Source: Pseudovirgaria hyperparasitica (Eukaryota > Ascomycota > Dothideomycetes > Acrospermales > Acrospermaceae). From it: a DNA stretch of 64,000 nt. The DNA lies in contig NW_022985569.1 of the NCBI RefSeq assembly GCF_010093815.1, positions 283,681-347,680 of the forward strand. The letters run 5' to 3'. The notes beneath the pieces were generated by a model. That model worked only from the letters and a program-made list of their open reading frames with translations. It did not search any database and was not told where the DNA came from. Shown piece by piece: positions 22,870-36,104 of this stretch; positions within the stretch are counted from its first letter, which is position 1; every line of letters starts with the position of its first letter. A program made the translations under genes and the position numbers.

Positions 22870-25800
22870 ATATCTCTTTTACCTTCTTCCTTTTAGGCGG
22901 CCGTTCTTAGCGCTAAACTATACTAAAAAACGTTGAATCGCCGTACTTTAGTATAATTCTCTACGATTCTACGGCTTCCTTTACTAATCGCTACTCATAT
23001 ACTAATATCGCTACTATGCTAATATTTATTATAGGTTCCCAAGTATCTTTATTAGGATTATATCCTTTTTAATGAATTTTATATAGCCACGTGCTATCTT
23101 CGGCGTGTTACTAGCTAAGTATCTACTTAACTTTATAGATATCTATACCTTCTTACGTAACTACTTTATATAGTATCTATTTAGAATGATCCGGTAATAA
23201 TAAGGCATGAAATGGCTCGAGAAGCGTAATATAGAATATATTATATATCTTTAACGTAGGAGGGAGTTATAACTCGTACGCCTAGTTATTAATTACACGA
23301 GTAATCTTATATAGATCTATTATCGTATAGTTAAGCTTCTTCTTTGGCCTAATACTATAAATATTCTTACTATTTAGTAAAACTTTGTCCCTAATATTAA
23401 AGATTATAGGTTTTCTACTCTTGTTATAGTGCGATTTACTATAATTCGTAGTATCTTATAGTAACTTTATAACGCTTCTTTGCGTTTAGAATAGTTCTAT
23501 AGTAATTTCCATTGCTTTAACGTTAGGTCGTTCTACTTTAAACTAAGTCCCTAAGAACTATATATTATGGTTCCGACCGAAGTTTACTTCGAACGGACTT
23601 ACGTAGGTTAATATATATCGGCTATTATTATACGCGAATTCCGCGACATAGACTAACCTTATCTAGTTATTCTACTTATAGTTATAATATACGCGTAAAT
23701 ACACCACGACTATCTAATTCTACTACTCTATCTATCTATCTATTTATAGATAGAACGTAGTACTAAGTTTCTACTTAATTCCTAGTATATAGTAGAAATC
23801 CTTCTAAAATTTAGATGTTATCTACGGACCTCTATCTAAAACTATACTATTTAGTATACTATAGAGCCGAAGTACGTTACGGAGTAGTATATCTATAAGA
23901 TCCGGTACTTAGATTATCTTTCTTATAGGGATATAGTATAATATCTTTATAAATCTATCTAGAACTATAAGTAAACTATTATAAATATACCTAGAATACT
24001 TACTTAGGGGTAGATCTATAATGAAATCTATTAATAATTCCTTCTATGCCTCCTTTAGTATAGGTAATAGCCTTAATTTACTATATAGTAAGTATCTATA
24101 TACTTTTATATACTAGTAAATATTATACGTTTTTATATAGTCCTTTATATATTTCTAAAGACCCGGCTAGTCGTACGTCCTTCGGATTAAATCGACCGTC
24201 CTTATAACGCTAAAGTATTCTACTAACGTGTAATTATACTATTCCCTTAAAATATTAATTTATAAGCCGCCTTCCAGCACGTAGAGTCGGCCTTAGAAGT
24301 AGATCGCGTCCGATTATCGTTTCTATCTTAATAACCACGGCGGATCTATAGTACTTCCTTTTATACTTATAACTTTCTTTACTAATATATTAGAATTCTA
24401 GGTAGATTTAATTAAGTCTTTAAGGGTTTTCTTATTTCCTTAGATATTTATTTAGATTACTTAATACCCGCTCTAATTCCCGCGGAGAATNNNNNNNNNN
24501 NNNNNNNNNNNNNNNNNNNNNNNNNNNNNNNNNNNNNNNNNNNNNNNNNNNNNNNNNNNNNNNNNNNNNNNNNNNNNNNNNNNNNNNNNNNNNNNNNNNN
24601 NNNNNNNNNNNNNNNNNNNNNNNNNNNNNNNNNNNNNNNNNNNNNNNNNNNNNNNNNNNNNNNNNNNNNNNNNNNNNNNNNNNNNNNNNNNNNNNNNNNN
24701 NNNNNNNNNNNNNNNNNNNNNNNNNNNNNNNNNNNNNNNNNNNNNNNNNNNNNNNNNNNNNNNNNNNNNNNNNNNNNNNNNNNNNNNNNNNNNNNNNNNN
24801 NNNNNNNNNNNNNNNNNNNNNNNNNNNNNNNNNNNNNNNNNNNNNNNNNNNNNNNNNNNNNNNNNNNNNNNNNNNNNNNNNNNNNNNNNNNNNNNNNNNN
24901 NNNNNNNNNNNNNNNNNNNNNNNNNNNNNNNNNNNNNNNNNNNNNNNNNNNNNNNNNNNNNNNNNNNNNNNNNNNNNNNNNNNNNNNNNNNNNNNNNNNN
25001 NNNNNNNNNNNNNNNNNNNNNNNNNNNNNNNNNNNNNNNNNNNNNNNNNNNNNNNNNNNNNNNNNNNNNNNNNNNNNNNNNNNNNNNNNNNNNNNNNNNN
25101 NNNNNNNNNNNNNNNNNNNNNNNNNNNNNNNNNNNNNNNNNNNNNNNNNNNNNNNNNNNNNNNNNNNNNNNNNNNNNNNNNNNNNNNNNNNNNNNNNNNN
25201 NNNNNNNNNNNNNNNNNNNNNNNNNNNNNNNNNNNNNNNNNNNNNNNNNNNNNNNNNNNNNNNNNNNNNNNNNNNNNNNNNNNNNNNNNNNNNNNNNNNN
25301 NNNNNNNNNNNNNNNNNNNNNNNNNNNNNNNNNNNNNNNNNNNNNNNNNNNNNNNNNNNNNNNNNNNNNNNNNNNNNNNNNNNNNNNNNNNNNNNNNNNN
25401 NNNNNNNNNNNNNNNGCGATTAAGGACCTTAGTTAATATAAAGTAATATAGATTTATATAATCTAATAATAATTTAATCTAATATACGGAGCCTTCTAAA
25501 TAATATTACTATTACTTAAAACTCTCGATAATTATAAGTAGTTTCTAGTTATACGTATTATAACACGTCTCTATATCTACTATTTTATAGAAAAAGAAAG
25601 CGACCGGATGCTATTACACCTTATCTTTCGTATCTTTATATAGTTAACTAATAATTCTAGTAATTGCGAATCCTAACACGTTAGTTTCGACCCGAATATA
25701 CTTCTTAGGATTAAAATACCTAAGAATCGGCGTAGTTATAAAGTAATTCTTTAACGATCGGAACGCATCTTGCGCTTCTAGCGTTAACTATATCTCGACC

Positions 25801-27050
25801 GACTTAGCTTTATACTATACTCGTCTACCTATAGGGATTTTACTACTATTCTCTATAAGTTTATTAAGCGGCGCCGTAATTCATAAGAAGCCTATAATGA
25901 ATTTACGATAATAGTTTATAAAACCTATAAATATTCTAATTTAACGTATAGTAGTAGGTTCTAGCCATTCTATGATAGTCTTTACACGCTCCAGCTCTAT
26001 TTTTAGGCCGCTATGTATTATAATAAAGCCGAGAAACCTAACTTCTTATTAGTGAAACTCGTATTTAGATAATTTTACGTAGAGTTTATACTACCTTAGG
26101 CGATTTAGTACCGATTTCACGTGTTCTTTATAATTCTATATACTATCGGAGTAAATTAGTATATTATTAAGATAAACTATATAAATCACGTTAAGTAATT
26201 CTACGAGTATAGTATTAATATATTCTTAAAACGCTCCTAGCGTATTTATTAGCCCGAATAGTATAATAGTATACTTAAAATAACTATATCTAGTCCGAAA
26301 TACGGTTTTCTACTTATCTCCGCGACGAATTCGAAGCTAGTAATATATATCTTATAAATCTAGCTTTGTAAAGTACTTTACCTTCGTTAATTAGTCTAAA
26401 GATTTACTAACTAGCGGTAATAGATAACGATTCTTCTTAGTTACCGTATTTAGTACCTAATAGTTAACGCATAGATATAAACTTCCGTCTTTCTTCTTTA
26501 CGAAGAGAATAGATACGCTAGCCAATAATATACTACGACGTATTTAGCCTCTTCTAAGGTATTCTTTAATATATTTATAAAGAACTTCGAGTTCTAGTCT
26601 TAAAAGTAGGTAAAGTAGGCTATAAGGGACGTCTACTCCCTCTTCGAGCTCGATCTTTAGCTTATATAGCCCGTGATTAGGGAGAAGTGATATATCTCCT
26701 ACTAAAAATATATCTATATACTACGAATATACGTCGGGTAGCGTGTCTTCGCCCTAATTATTACTATCGTCCTTATCTTTATCGATAATTAATAAGGACG
26801 TAAGATAGATTAGCGATAATCAGGTCCGCACGGCGAGGTTCCATGCCTCCTTACTAATAGTTACGATTTACTAGTATAATTTACTATAGTATTATCGGAA
26901 CGTTAATATCTCCTTCTAAAAATTAAGAATAGAGTTTAGGCGTCTAAGCTAAGGTATCCCTAGAATTATATTCTATTAGCTAATATTAGCCACGATAAAT
27001 TTATTAGACATCTACTATTTTATTATCTTCGAGTTATGAACTTCGTAATT
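22870..27050 (-). pseudogene. Family III pol remnant (III-2)
   Basis: Minus-strand polyprotein. Protease lies at about 27050-26940. RT begins near 26700, with KKDGSLYLCVNY, then FTKLDL, and the catalytic box at 26163-26174 reading YLNN in place of YLDD. RNase H starts around 25870, with the gap after it. The integrase C-terminal part (HPQTDRQTE motif, YNSN) and a HVSLLEPFH motif follow at about 23900-23200, then a chromodomain-like end and a basic tail (RPPKRKK) near 22900. Gln and Trp codons are mostly TAA/TAG; CpG is retained. Confidence 0.87.
24491..25415. other. Assembly gap (925 N)
   Basis: Run of N inside integrase/RNase H of III-2. The true length is unknown. The same region is missing from III-1, so the window gives no second copy to fill it. 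Confidence 0.99.
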
Positions 27051-28640
27051 TATTATAGCTTTACCTAAAGTTCTAACTTTATATCTATTAACTATGATAG
27101 TTCGGCTAACTTTACTAAGATCGTATGATAATCTATACTCCTTTATAAGAATTAATAAAATATAGTTATCTTCTATACTAGTATCTATAAGGGCCTATAT
27201 AGTTTTATTACTATTTACTATAGGTAATAATACTTTTAGTAATATTAGGTCTTTACTCGCCGGAAGGCGCTACGGCTCCTTCTAAGTATATATAATTTAG
27301 CTAAGGACGCGGTTAGGTCTCGTGTACTAGTCTATTCTTTTTTCGGATTCTTATAGTTAGGCGAAATATATTCTATTTCTCTATACTTATAGTAACGAAG
27401 TGCGCTATAATCCTACTATTTTATAATAGGCGTTATATTTAAGCCTATGCCTTATCCTTTTCGGCGTTAAGAAGTACCGCCTTAATTATTTTAATATTCT
27501 CTTAACGCATTTCTACCCCGATTTATACTCTTCTAGTACTAATTATAGTAAGGTTACTCTTAATCGAACGTATTCGATCGACCTCGTTTCTAACCCGTAT
27601 AGAGTTCGTCGGTTTTACCTAGAGAGCCACGTTCCTTAAGGATGCGGTAGTATTTATTAGCTTTCTCCTCTAATTCGTGTAGATAGTTAAAACTTAATAA
27701 TACTATTTCTAGTCTTTCGTGGATTAACGGAAGTAGTACTTCGCGAAACTAGAATATATAAATATTTTTCTATAGCGTAGGGATATTATTCTATAGGTTT
27801 TAGAGGTATTATAGTAGTTAAGTAGGTGTCTAGTTCGGTCGTTATACTACGCTTCTTAACTTAGATAGTACCTTTCTTTCACGTTCTCTATCTATTCCGA
27901 GGGTATTTAGTATAAATATAGCTAAATATTTCTAGGTTATCGTAGATAGTAGCTGCACTTCCTTCTATCTATTCTATTAATCGCGGGATTATAAGTCTAG
28001 GTATCATTCTCTAAACGAAATGCGTTATACTTTAGTAGAAAAGAGTAGAGGGTTATCGAGGAAGTACTTTTCGTAGTCTCTCTTCTAGTCTTTCTACTCC
28101 TTTTAGTTCTTCTCTATAAATATAGTCGGGTCTTTAGATTTCGGTATACCTAGGGAAGGAGTAGAGTAAATCGGTAACGAAGCGGCCGGGTATATAGTGG
28201 ATTATTATAACTCTAATGGTAGGTGAACTAATTCCGCCTAAATTAGTATAGGAAGTCGTCCACCTACTATTATTCGGCGTAGTTCTTTAAGAGACTCCTT
28301 AAGTTCTTATCTCTTTATAAGGAGTTTCGCGCGTTCTACCTATTCTTTAAGGGTTTAAATCTCTCGAGCCTAATTCGCGACGTATTCCTAAAGTTCGGTA
28401 ATGGTTTATTATAATATCTCGCGTGGCTCCGCCACGACTCGTTGTCTAGCTTTATATTATTAGAAGTTACTCGGTATATCTACCATTTCTTCGTCTAAAA
28501 GCTCCGTAATTCGGTCTAATATTTCTACTTCTTAGTTAGAAACGGCCGGGATTAATACTAATTATAGAGGATCCCTATTATTTAATATAGTATTACTTAT
28601 CTCTATAGTAGATCGTGTCGACCTTCTCGGTTCTAGTTAG
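27051..28640 (-). pseudogene. Family III gag remnant (III-2)
   Basis: Minus-strand frame from near 28640 down to the protease. It has a helical, charged segment (LKEQVERAKLLIK-like, then LKESLKELRR) and a KEQKDQKRDYEKYF-like stretch (Gln as stop), as in capsid proteins of fungal Gypsy elements. Stops are only TAA/TAG. I could not place the start codon with confidence. Confidence 0.75.
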
Positions 28641-28679
28641 ACTATCTTAACTATAGTACTATATAGGGAGTAATTCGAA

Positions 28680-28907
28680 TATAAGAATAGGGTTATTAAA
28701 TAGTAGTATAGTTAGATAGAATAATAGGGTATATTCTATTATAGAACGAATTACTACCGAACCCTTTTAGTAGGAATCCGAGAGTATATATATAAAGGGA
28801 CGCTAATCTATCTAGCACGTGACTATTTACCGCCTTTCACGTCACCTCCTAACCCTGTTAGCTAAGGTATATATAGGTCCGGTCCTACCTAAGGCTAAGT
28901 CCTAATA
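28680..28907 (-). repeat. 5' LTR of III-2 (228 bp)
   Basis: Starts TATAAGAATAGGG and ends AGTCCTAATA on +. Borders LINE sequence on the right without a target duplication matching the left flank. Confidence 0.93.
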
Positions 28908-29640
28908 GTTAGTATCTTTCTATAGCTATCTCCCCTATTATTTATTAGATATAGATATATCTATTATAGTCTCTATGTATTCGTAATTAGAGTCCGTTTA
29001 CGTCTTACTAGGGTAGTAGTATTATACTCTATAGCTTATATATTCTATAGTAAAGGTAAGGTTAAGTATAGATCCCTCCTCGTCTTCCTTATATTTTCTC
29101 TATATAATTTATCTAACCGGCGTAAGGAGGTATAGAAGGTTATAGCACCTCGTATATAGCTCCCTTACCCTAAGCTCTTCTCTAATAACTATTAGGCCTT
29201 TCTACTATCTATAGTAGAGGTTAAAGTTATCTAAAAGGATATATTATTCTAGTTCTATAATACTCTCTAGTATAGTATCTAGCGTAAGTAATTCTCTTTA
29301 GTTATAGATATTATAGATATAGAGGGGCCCTATATCTATCTAGAGGTATAGTATTATCTAGAGGTTATCTTATTCTATATAGAACTATTCTAAGAGCGGG
29401 ATAGATTTATATATATAGAAGAGGATTCTCCTATCTAGGCCTAGGGGGTAGATAGTATAGTATCCTAGGTATGTCGTTAGTTTATTAGTTTAGTAGTATT
29501 TATAAGGTTCCTAAATAGCTATTATCGTAGCATCTATCTCTTCTAGAAGCGTGGCCTAGTTTTTTTATTTATATTATATATTCGCCTATATAATAATAAG
29601 TATATTAACTCCTTATTAGGTGCTAGGGAATGCTTAAGTC
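28908..29640 (-). pseudogene. LINE ORF2 remnant: endonuclease domain
   Basis: On the minus strand, EIDATIIAIQEPYK (about 29510-29560) matches the N-terminal motif of the apurinic-like endonuclease of LINEs, whose Glu in QEP binds metal. A following stretch with PPRPRQENPLLYIN fits the next strand. This enzyme would nick the target to prime reverse transcription. Stops are TAA/TAG only. Truncated before the reverse transcriptase. Confidence 0.75.
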
Positions 29641-31090
29641 TATATACTAGTGGTATTAAGACGCGACTATTCGTACACGGTAGCTACCTTAAGGATACCC
29701 TAGGGTTATTCTATCTTCCTCTATATAGTATACTATTATATATTAGTCTCTCCTTCTTATAGATTACTTAGTATAGTTATAGGTAAGGTTAGAGTAGATA
29801 GTAGGGGCCTTATAGCTTAGTATATCTATCTCGCTTCTCTCGCCTTTATAGTGTTAATATACTTAGTAACTTATCTATATTTTATATACGTCGCTAACTA
29901 TAACGGGTAGTTTCTATTATAATTAGAGTACTTAGTAGTATCTTTATTATATATATAGTTCTTCTATCCTTTATATAGTTATTTCTAGGTATAGTAGTTC
30001 TATTAGTACTATCTATAGGTAGCTTTCTAAGAGTACCTCTACCTAGTATATCTATATCCCTAATAGTTAAAGTATTAGATTATTATCTATACTCTATTCT
30101 ATAGTTCCGCTATAAGTAACTCCCCCTTAGCTAAGAAGCCTTCTTATATAATCTAATAGATAAGGGCGGGGTCTTAGAGCTCTACTATTATAGTAGAATA
30201 TTTTTTTAATTTTACTTTAATCCCTTATACGTTCTTCTACTACGTCTTTATAATCTTAATCCTAGGGTATTTCCGGTTATTAGATTATTCTATTCGCTTA
30301 ATATTATTAGTACTAATAATATATCCCTAGACGGAAACTATATATATCTTCATTAGATATATATTAGCGTAGATAGATATACTAGAGAAGATATTATTAA
30401 TCGTATTTAGGTCGCGGGAGATAGTCTACTAGACTATATTAGTAGTAGTAGTTAGTACTATATCTTCTAGGGTAAGTTTAGCTATAACTATATTTAACTA
30501 TATTTCTTTTTATTTATTAATCTTATTAATAATATTTTTTAGAGATACCTTCTAGACCTATATAAGGACTTTCTTATTCTAGATAGCGATCCGTACGCTA
30601 TATACTTCTTCTATAGATATCTTTAGTATTTAGGTTATCCTAGTTATACTATCTAACGGTACTACGACTTATATCTAAGTAGTTAGGCGTCTCTCCCGGG
30701 TAAGGCCTTCTTAGATTCTTAGTAGACTAGCCTTAATTCGGTCTAGCCTAGACTCCAGACTTATTTCCGGTATCTATTTCGCTTCTATAGTAAGTCTCTT
30801 AATATTCTAGACTAGGCTCTAGAAGATATTAAGGAGGGTAGTCTCTCCTTTCTTAACCTCCCTCTCTATATATACTATCTAGTATTTAATCTTATCTATA
30901 AGGGTATCCGCGAGCGGAGTTCTTTCTATCTTAGTTATCTATAGCGCTTTACGCCTCTAGTTATTTTTCGTTTTTTAGACGGTAGTTTAGTTATTCTAGG
31001 ATATACTACTATATAGCCGTTTCTATTATACTAGTAGTAGGGGTATACCCGGTAGAAGTTAGGGTATGTTAGTGCCGGAGGCCGCTATAA
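29641..31090 (-). pseudogene. LINE ORF1 remnant with CCHC knuckle
   Basis: Nucleic-acid-binding protein of the LINE. The knuckle at 30033-30074 fits CX2CX4HX4C if Tyr codons (TAT/TAC) are read as ancestral Cys (TGT/TGC) and His (CAT/CAC): YFNY, then Y, then Y at the right spacing. The upstream part is rich in Lys, Ile and Asn with long helical character. Stops are TAA/TAG. The start is not clear. Confidence 0.72.
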
Positions 31091-31121
31091 TTATTAGTTA
31101 AGGGCTACCCTTAACTAATAA
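31091..31121. other. Perfect 14-bp hairpin, 3-base loop
   Basis: TTATTAGTTAAGGG, loop CTA, then its exact complement. It lies just upstream of LINE ORF1 (minus strand), in the likely 5' leader. It could shape the RNA or be left from a palindrome; there is no second copy in the window for comparison. Confidence 0.65.
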
Positions 31122-31374
31122 AGGGGGTTAGTATATCGGCGTTTATTAGCGGTAGTCTATACTTATTACTCTAAAGAGTTTTTAAGTATATATATATAGT
31201 ATCTCTATACGTTAGTACTATCGTGTATTATATACTATATATACGTACGTGTATCGGAAGTTATTATACTTAGTATACTCTATTAATTAGTATCTATAGA
31301 TCGCTATATCGCCCCGAATTAACTAGTTCTAGTCCCTTCGAGATAATAGTTCTAATATAAGTATATATAGTCTC
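31122..31374. other. LINE 5' flank
   Basis: About 250 bases up to the sharp boundary of family V at 31375. No gene or repeat recognised. Confidence 0.4.
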
Positions 31375-32170
31375 TAGTTATAAAGTATACTATTTTCTAT
31401 CTATGTATCTAGTTGGTTATATTTATATATCTAACCGGTTCGCTACTATCTATAGTAATTATATATAATATATACTACTACTATAGCTATAATAAGATAC
31501 CCGAATTTAAGAAAACCTACTATTATTCTTAGTAACTTTATATATAACGCTTAGCTAGGCGCGGGTTTATATCTTTATAGATACTATAGTATAGTTAATC
31601 TACTACTAAACTAATATTAGAGAGTTTCTTAGCGGGCGTAATATACTTTATAGTCCCCTTAGAGTAACCTTATTACTTAGCTAGTAGCTTAGTAACCTTA
31701 ATATCTTAATTATTATTCTAGTTAACTTATAGTATCTTACTAGTAGATAGTATATAAGTTAGTTTATATAAAGTTATTATAGTCTTACCTTACGCGCTAT
31801 TAGAGTTATTATCTAGAAAAACTAGCTTTATAATCTTTTAGTATATCTTATAATATAATAGTCTATTTAGTAGTAGTTTAGTAAAGTAAGATTTATACTA
31901 CTTATAACTATAAGTAGCTATAGTAGTATTCTTAAGTCTAAAGCTATAATAGTAGTAGATATTCTAGTGGTATTTAACTATTTACTTTAGTATTAACTTC
32001 TTAGTATAGAGCTTATATTTAGTATTATAGATCTAATTTAGATATTTTTATATATACTTACTAATTTCATTATTAAATAATCTCATAGTATACTTACTAT
32101 ATTTATAAATCAACTTTATAGACTTAAGAAGGTTAACTATCTCCTCTAGAGGCCCTAGTTACTTAATTAG
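31375..32170 (-). repeat. Family V 796-bp direct repeat, copy 1
   Basis: Same length and order as 38734-39529; starts TAGTTATAAAGTATAC and ends ACTTAATTAG. It could be a long LTR or part of one, but on the minus strand it holds a reading frame that runs on without a break into 32171-32400, so it may instead be the 3' end of an element present twice. Confidence 0.8.
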
Positions 32171-35100
32171 CTTATCTATCTAGTATAAGTACTATTCTAG
32201 TTCTCTATAGTTAGCTAGAGAATAAGCTAATTTACTTAGACTAGATAGAAGACCTAGATAGTTAACTAAATTAGACTACTTAGACTTTTATTAAAATAAC
32301 TAAGATAATATTTTTAAGGCGGTTAAGGTTATCTTAAGAACTAGGTAGGGCTATACTATAGTAAAATTACTATTAATTTCTTTCTTATCTAATAAGATAA
32401 TAAGTTATTTCTTTATAAGCTTAGATTAGATAATAGAAGGCTCCTTCTTAATAGATGGTTTTTTAAAAACTAGACTTTCTATAACTACTCTATTAAGACT
32501 CTATATCTTTTTAGTAGTACTTAATTTCTACTAAAAATCCTAGAATAATATAATATATATATCTAGGTTACTCTTAACTTTAAAGGAGTCTTTAGTTATT
32601 AAAAGGGTATACTTAAATATAGATTACTTATATCTATTTTTAACTAGATTAATATCTTTATTACTAATAAGTTTATAGAGAGTTTTAGCTTACTTAAGAA
32701 GTATTATATATAAGTTATTTCTAGTAGCTATTAGTACTAATATTAAAAATTATACCTAGATAGCTACTATAGTTCTCTAATTAACTATATTTATCTTAAT
32801 TAATAAGATAGTATTATATAGCTATTAGTAGATATTAGTAAGATAGATATTAGTCTAGATTAATTAGTTAATAATTCTTTTAACTATATTAAGGTTATAT
32901 ATATAGATATCTAATATAGTCGCTTTCTTATTATCTAGCTAATCTTTCTATAGAATTATAATTAGATTAAATCTTTATATACTAGTTTTAAAATTAATTA
33001 TATAACTTAATTTAGGCGTGAAAAGTAATAGATTACTAATATTTAGTACTAAGCTATCTAAGTTCGTTCGCTATCTACTTAACTAACTATATAGTAAGCT
33101 AAAGTCTAAATTATTAATAGTAGTTAGTAATATAAGTAATATAGTATATATATAATCTAATCGTTAAGATTATACTATAATTAGATTATCTACTAGACTC
33201 TTTATAGTTAGTTATATAGTACTTATAATCTTTAATAGTTACTTAGCTAAGATACCGCTATTATTATCTTTATATCTATATACTAGATTAATATCTAAGA
33301 GTACTATCTAAGTATAATAGTTAGTTTTATTTACTATAAGTAGCTTATCTTTAATTACCTAGGGCTTAGAATAAGTCTTCTCTAGTATCTACTAATAATA
33401 TAGTAGTAATATTACTACTCTACTAAGTATAAATTAATTAAAGATAATTATAACCTTATTATTTAAAATACTAGGGGCTCTATATAGAAGATATCTATTC
33501 TAAAACTATTCTTCTTTTAAGAATACGGCCGGCTAGTAGATACTAACCTTACCCTTTCTTATAATCTATTACTCTATTATTATAATAATTAGTAATTTTA
33601 CTTAGTTAGATAGTTAGATATTTATAGATAGCTAAGTTATATAGTTCTCTATAATATTAATAGAATAATCTATATAAAATAGCTATAAATTATATTTTAA
33701 TAGGTACTATTATTTAGTTATAGAGAAATTATCTACTACTAGTCTATTACTAGAGATCTATATAGATAGAGCTAATAATAAAGAGTATTCTTTTACTATA
33801 TATTCTAGAAGAATTAGTAGAAAAGCTTTTAATAAGCTAGGAAAATTCTTAGAATCTATCTAGTCCGCTATTATATTATATAGATCTATATAGAATAGTT
33901 AGTTAGCTAGTTTAATATTTACTTATATCTAAATCTTTTCTATAGACTAATAGTAGTACTTTTTATCTACCTTTAGACGTAGGTATAGAAGGATATTAGT
34001 TAGTTTAGATTAAGTATAACTATTATAAATCTCCTAAATTAATATACTAGGTCTTATAAGAATAAAACTAGTTATATATAGTAATTAGTTAATATTATAG
34101 AATATTTATAGATTAGTAACTATAAATAGTAGACTATATAGTTAGCTTAACTATAGTACTTATTTTTAGTTAATAGATCTAGATCTAGTACTAACCTTTA
34201 AGTAAATAATATAAGAAAGTACTTAATTGTTATATATTGATAAAATACTTTAGTAAATATATATATTATAACGTTACTTATTATAATAGATATTAATAGC
34301 TCTCTACCTATAACGGCTAGAGGCGGATAGATATTATAACTTTAAGTAGTTATTAACCTAGCTAGGCTCCTAGTAGACTATTTCTATAAGCTTATCTAAG
34401 GTTATATTTCTTAACTAAGTCTAATAGAAGTATACTTTACTAGATCTACTAATTAAATTCTAGACTATCGCTATATACTATTATCTAGTATTTAATAGTT
34501 AGTTTATAATTATATCTAATTTAAATATAGCGCTAATTATAGATAGCTATCGCTATCTACTTATTTATAATAGTAAGTAGATATATATCTTCTCTATAGT
34601 TAAAGTAGTTAAGTTTCTTTAGAAATAGTTCTAACTATTTAATAGATATTACTAGATATATTTTCTATATCTCTAGTAGCTCTAGTTCGTACGCCTAATA
34701 GTCTACTATATATTTAATTAGTACTAGTCCAACTTACTATTAGCTAAGCTTATAATAAGCGTCTAGAATCTTATACTCTTTATATAGTTAAATATAGATC
34801 TAGTTACTAGAAGCGAGGTCTAGTAGAGATATATAGCGCCTATTAAAACGCTCCTTTATATATATCTAGGTAAATACTAGCGTGTCTAATATCTCTTTTT
34901 AGTTTATATTATACTTTTAGAGGTAATTATTTACTTCTATTAAACTAGTTTCCTTAAATAGAGTACCTTTAGATAGTTAGAAGCCGTATACTATCTTATT
35001 TCGAGATTTTTATATTAAGGTGTTTATTAAATTATTTATAAGCTACTAGACTAATAGAATATAGATTATCGACCCTATAGCTAGTAATATTAAAATAAGA

Positions 35101-36104
35101 AAATATAGGGTAATCTCTACCGTCTAGTTCGTATATTTACTTTAACTATTACTCTATTTATAATAAGTAGTTAATACTAGAATTTTAGTACTAGTACCCT
35201 CGAAAATTCCTTTCTAAAATAATAATAGGAATTTTCGGTCCCTATTATAAATAATTATAGCTAGAACTCTCTATTCTAGTAGTATACTTCTTCTAAATAT
35301 AGTTATCTATTATATAGTAGTCTAGTTATTCTAGTCTAGAATAAGATAGATTTACTTAGTAAACTTATTTATTATAGTAAGTAGTATATTAAGTCTATTC
35401 TATATTAGTAGTCTAATAATAAAGTCTATTATAACTATATAAAATAGTATTAGTAGTAATTAGACTGGCTTTAATTCGCTATATAGTATATATCTTTATA
35501 TTTAGTAAGTTTTATAGGTAGAATAGTACTAAATATAGTACTTTAGACGCTTTATAAGCTAATAAATAAAGTAGTATATACGAATTTAATTATATACTTA
35601 GAAAAAACCTATATAAGTACTTTTATTATAGAAGTAAGTAAAAATATCTCTATTAAGTAATTTTAGTATATAGATCTAATATTATCTATTAAGTTAATTA
35701 ATATAATAAATTATACTATTAGTAAATTAAAAAGGAATTAGTTAGGTAATATTATTATTCTAGTCTAGTACTATAGCTTTTATACTTATCTAGTACTTAT
35801 TATTATTATATATATTAGCTAGTTACCTTATAAATTTTAGATTAATTTTAACTATTATAATATTAAATATTAAGAGCTTCTTAAGAATATCTAAGTCTCT
35901 TAGCTAGACTCTATTATAGATCTAATAGAGCTAAGAAAGAGTATTAGATACTATATACTCTTTATCTAGTCTATATTTAAGCTCTAGGTTAAACTATAAT
36001 AGATACTATAAGGTCTATACTAGTTAGAGATTTAGCTTATTAACTAATAAGCTTATAAGTACTATCTACTAAATAATACTTAGAGTAGCTATATAGTTAG
36101 TAAT
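32171..36104 (-). pseudogene. Family V pol remnant, 3' half (RNase H end, integrase region)
   Basis: On the minus strand near 35870 is the Ty3/Gypsy RNase H end motif, KEYIVSNTLS for KEHIVPDALS (CAT to TAT, and so on). Integrase sequence follows to about 33000 and an unassigned frame continues toward 31400 (for example LLYYQQILEKTYSKP-like). Stops are TAA/TAG. RT is deleted. Confidence 0.68.
35201..35237. other. 11-bp perfect hairpin in family V
   Basis: CGAAAATTCCT (35201-35211), 15-base loop, AGGAATTTTCG (35227-35237). It keeps its CG pairs in a region where most are gone. Role unknown. Confidence 0.55.

Larger units (their letters stand above)
20818..28907 (-). mobile_element. Family III Ty3/Gypsy copy III-2, full length with gap
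   Basis: Best-preserved family III copy: 8.09 kb on the minus strand between 228-bp LTRs. From right to left: 5' LTR, gag, protease, RT, RNase H, integrase with a 925-base gap, pol tail, antisense frame, 3' LTR. CpG is largely retained while CpA is depleted, so RIP was lighter than in III-1. The outer 5-mers (TTTTA left, GTTAG right) do not match, so at least one flank has been rearranged. Confidence 0.92.
28908..31374 (-). mobile_element. LINE (non-LTR) retrotransposon fragment, minus strand
   Basis: Minus-strand remnant with a 5' region, ORF1 carrying a CCHC zinc knuckle, and the endonuclease start of ORF2. It is cut off at 28908 by the III-2 LTR, so the reverse transcriptase of ORF2 is absent. 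The two-ORF order, knuckle and endonuclease resemble Tad1-type LINEs of ascomycetes; the clade is inferred, not shown. Confidence 0.78.

Noticed and set aside
24491-25415. Biological feature in the N run
   Set aside because: It is unsequenced; nothing can be said about its content beyond its position in pol.
20813-28912. Target duplication for III-2
   Set aside because: Flanking 5-mers TTTTA and GTTAG do not match and cannot be made equal by C-to-T changes alone.
18179-31374. Simple inverted duplication of a LINE plus family III block
   Set aside because: The two LINE-LTR junctions are at different LINE positions and one family III copy is truncated, so a single duplication does not account for it.
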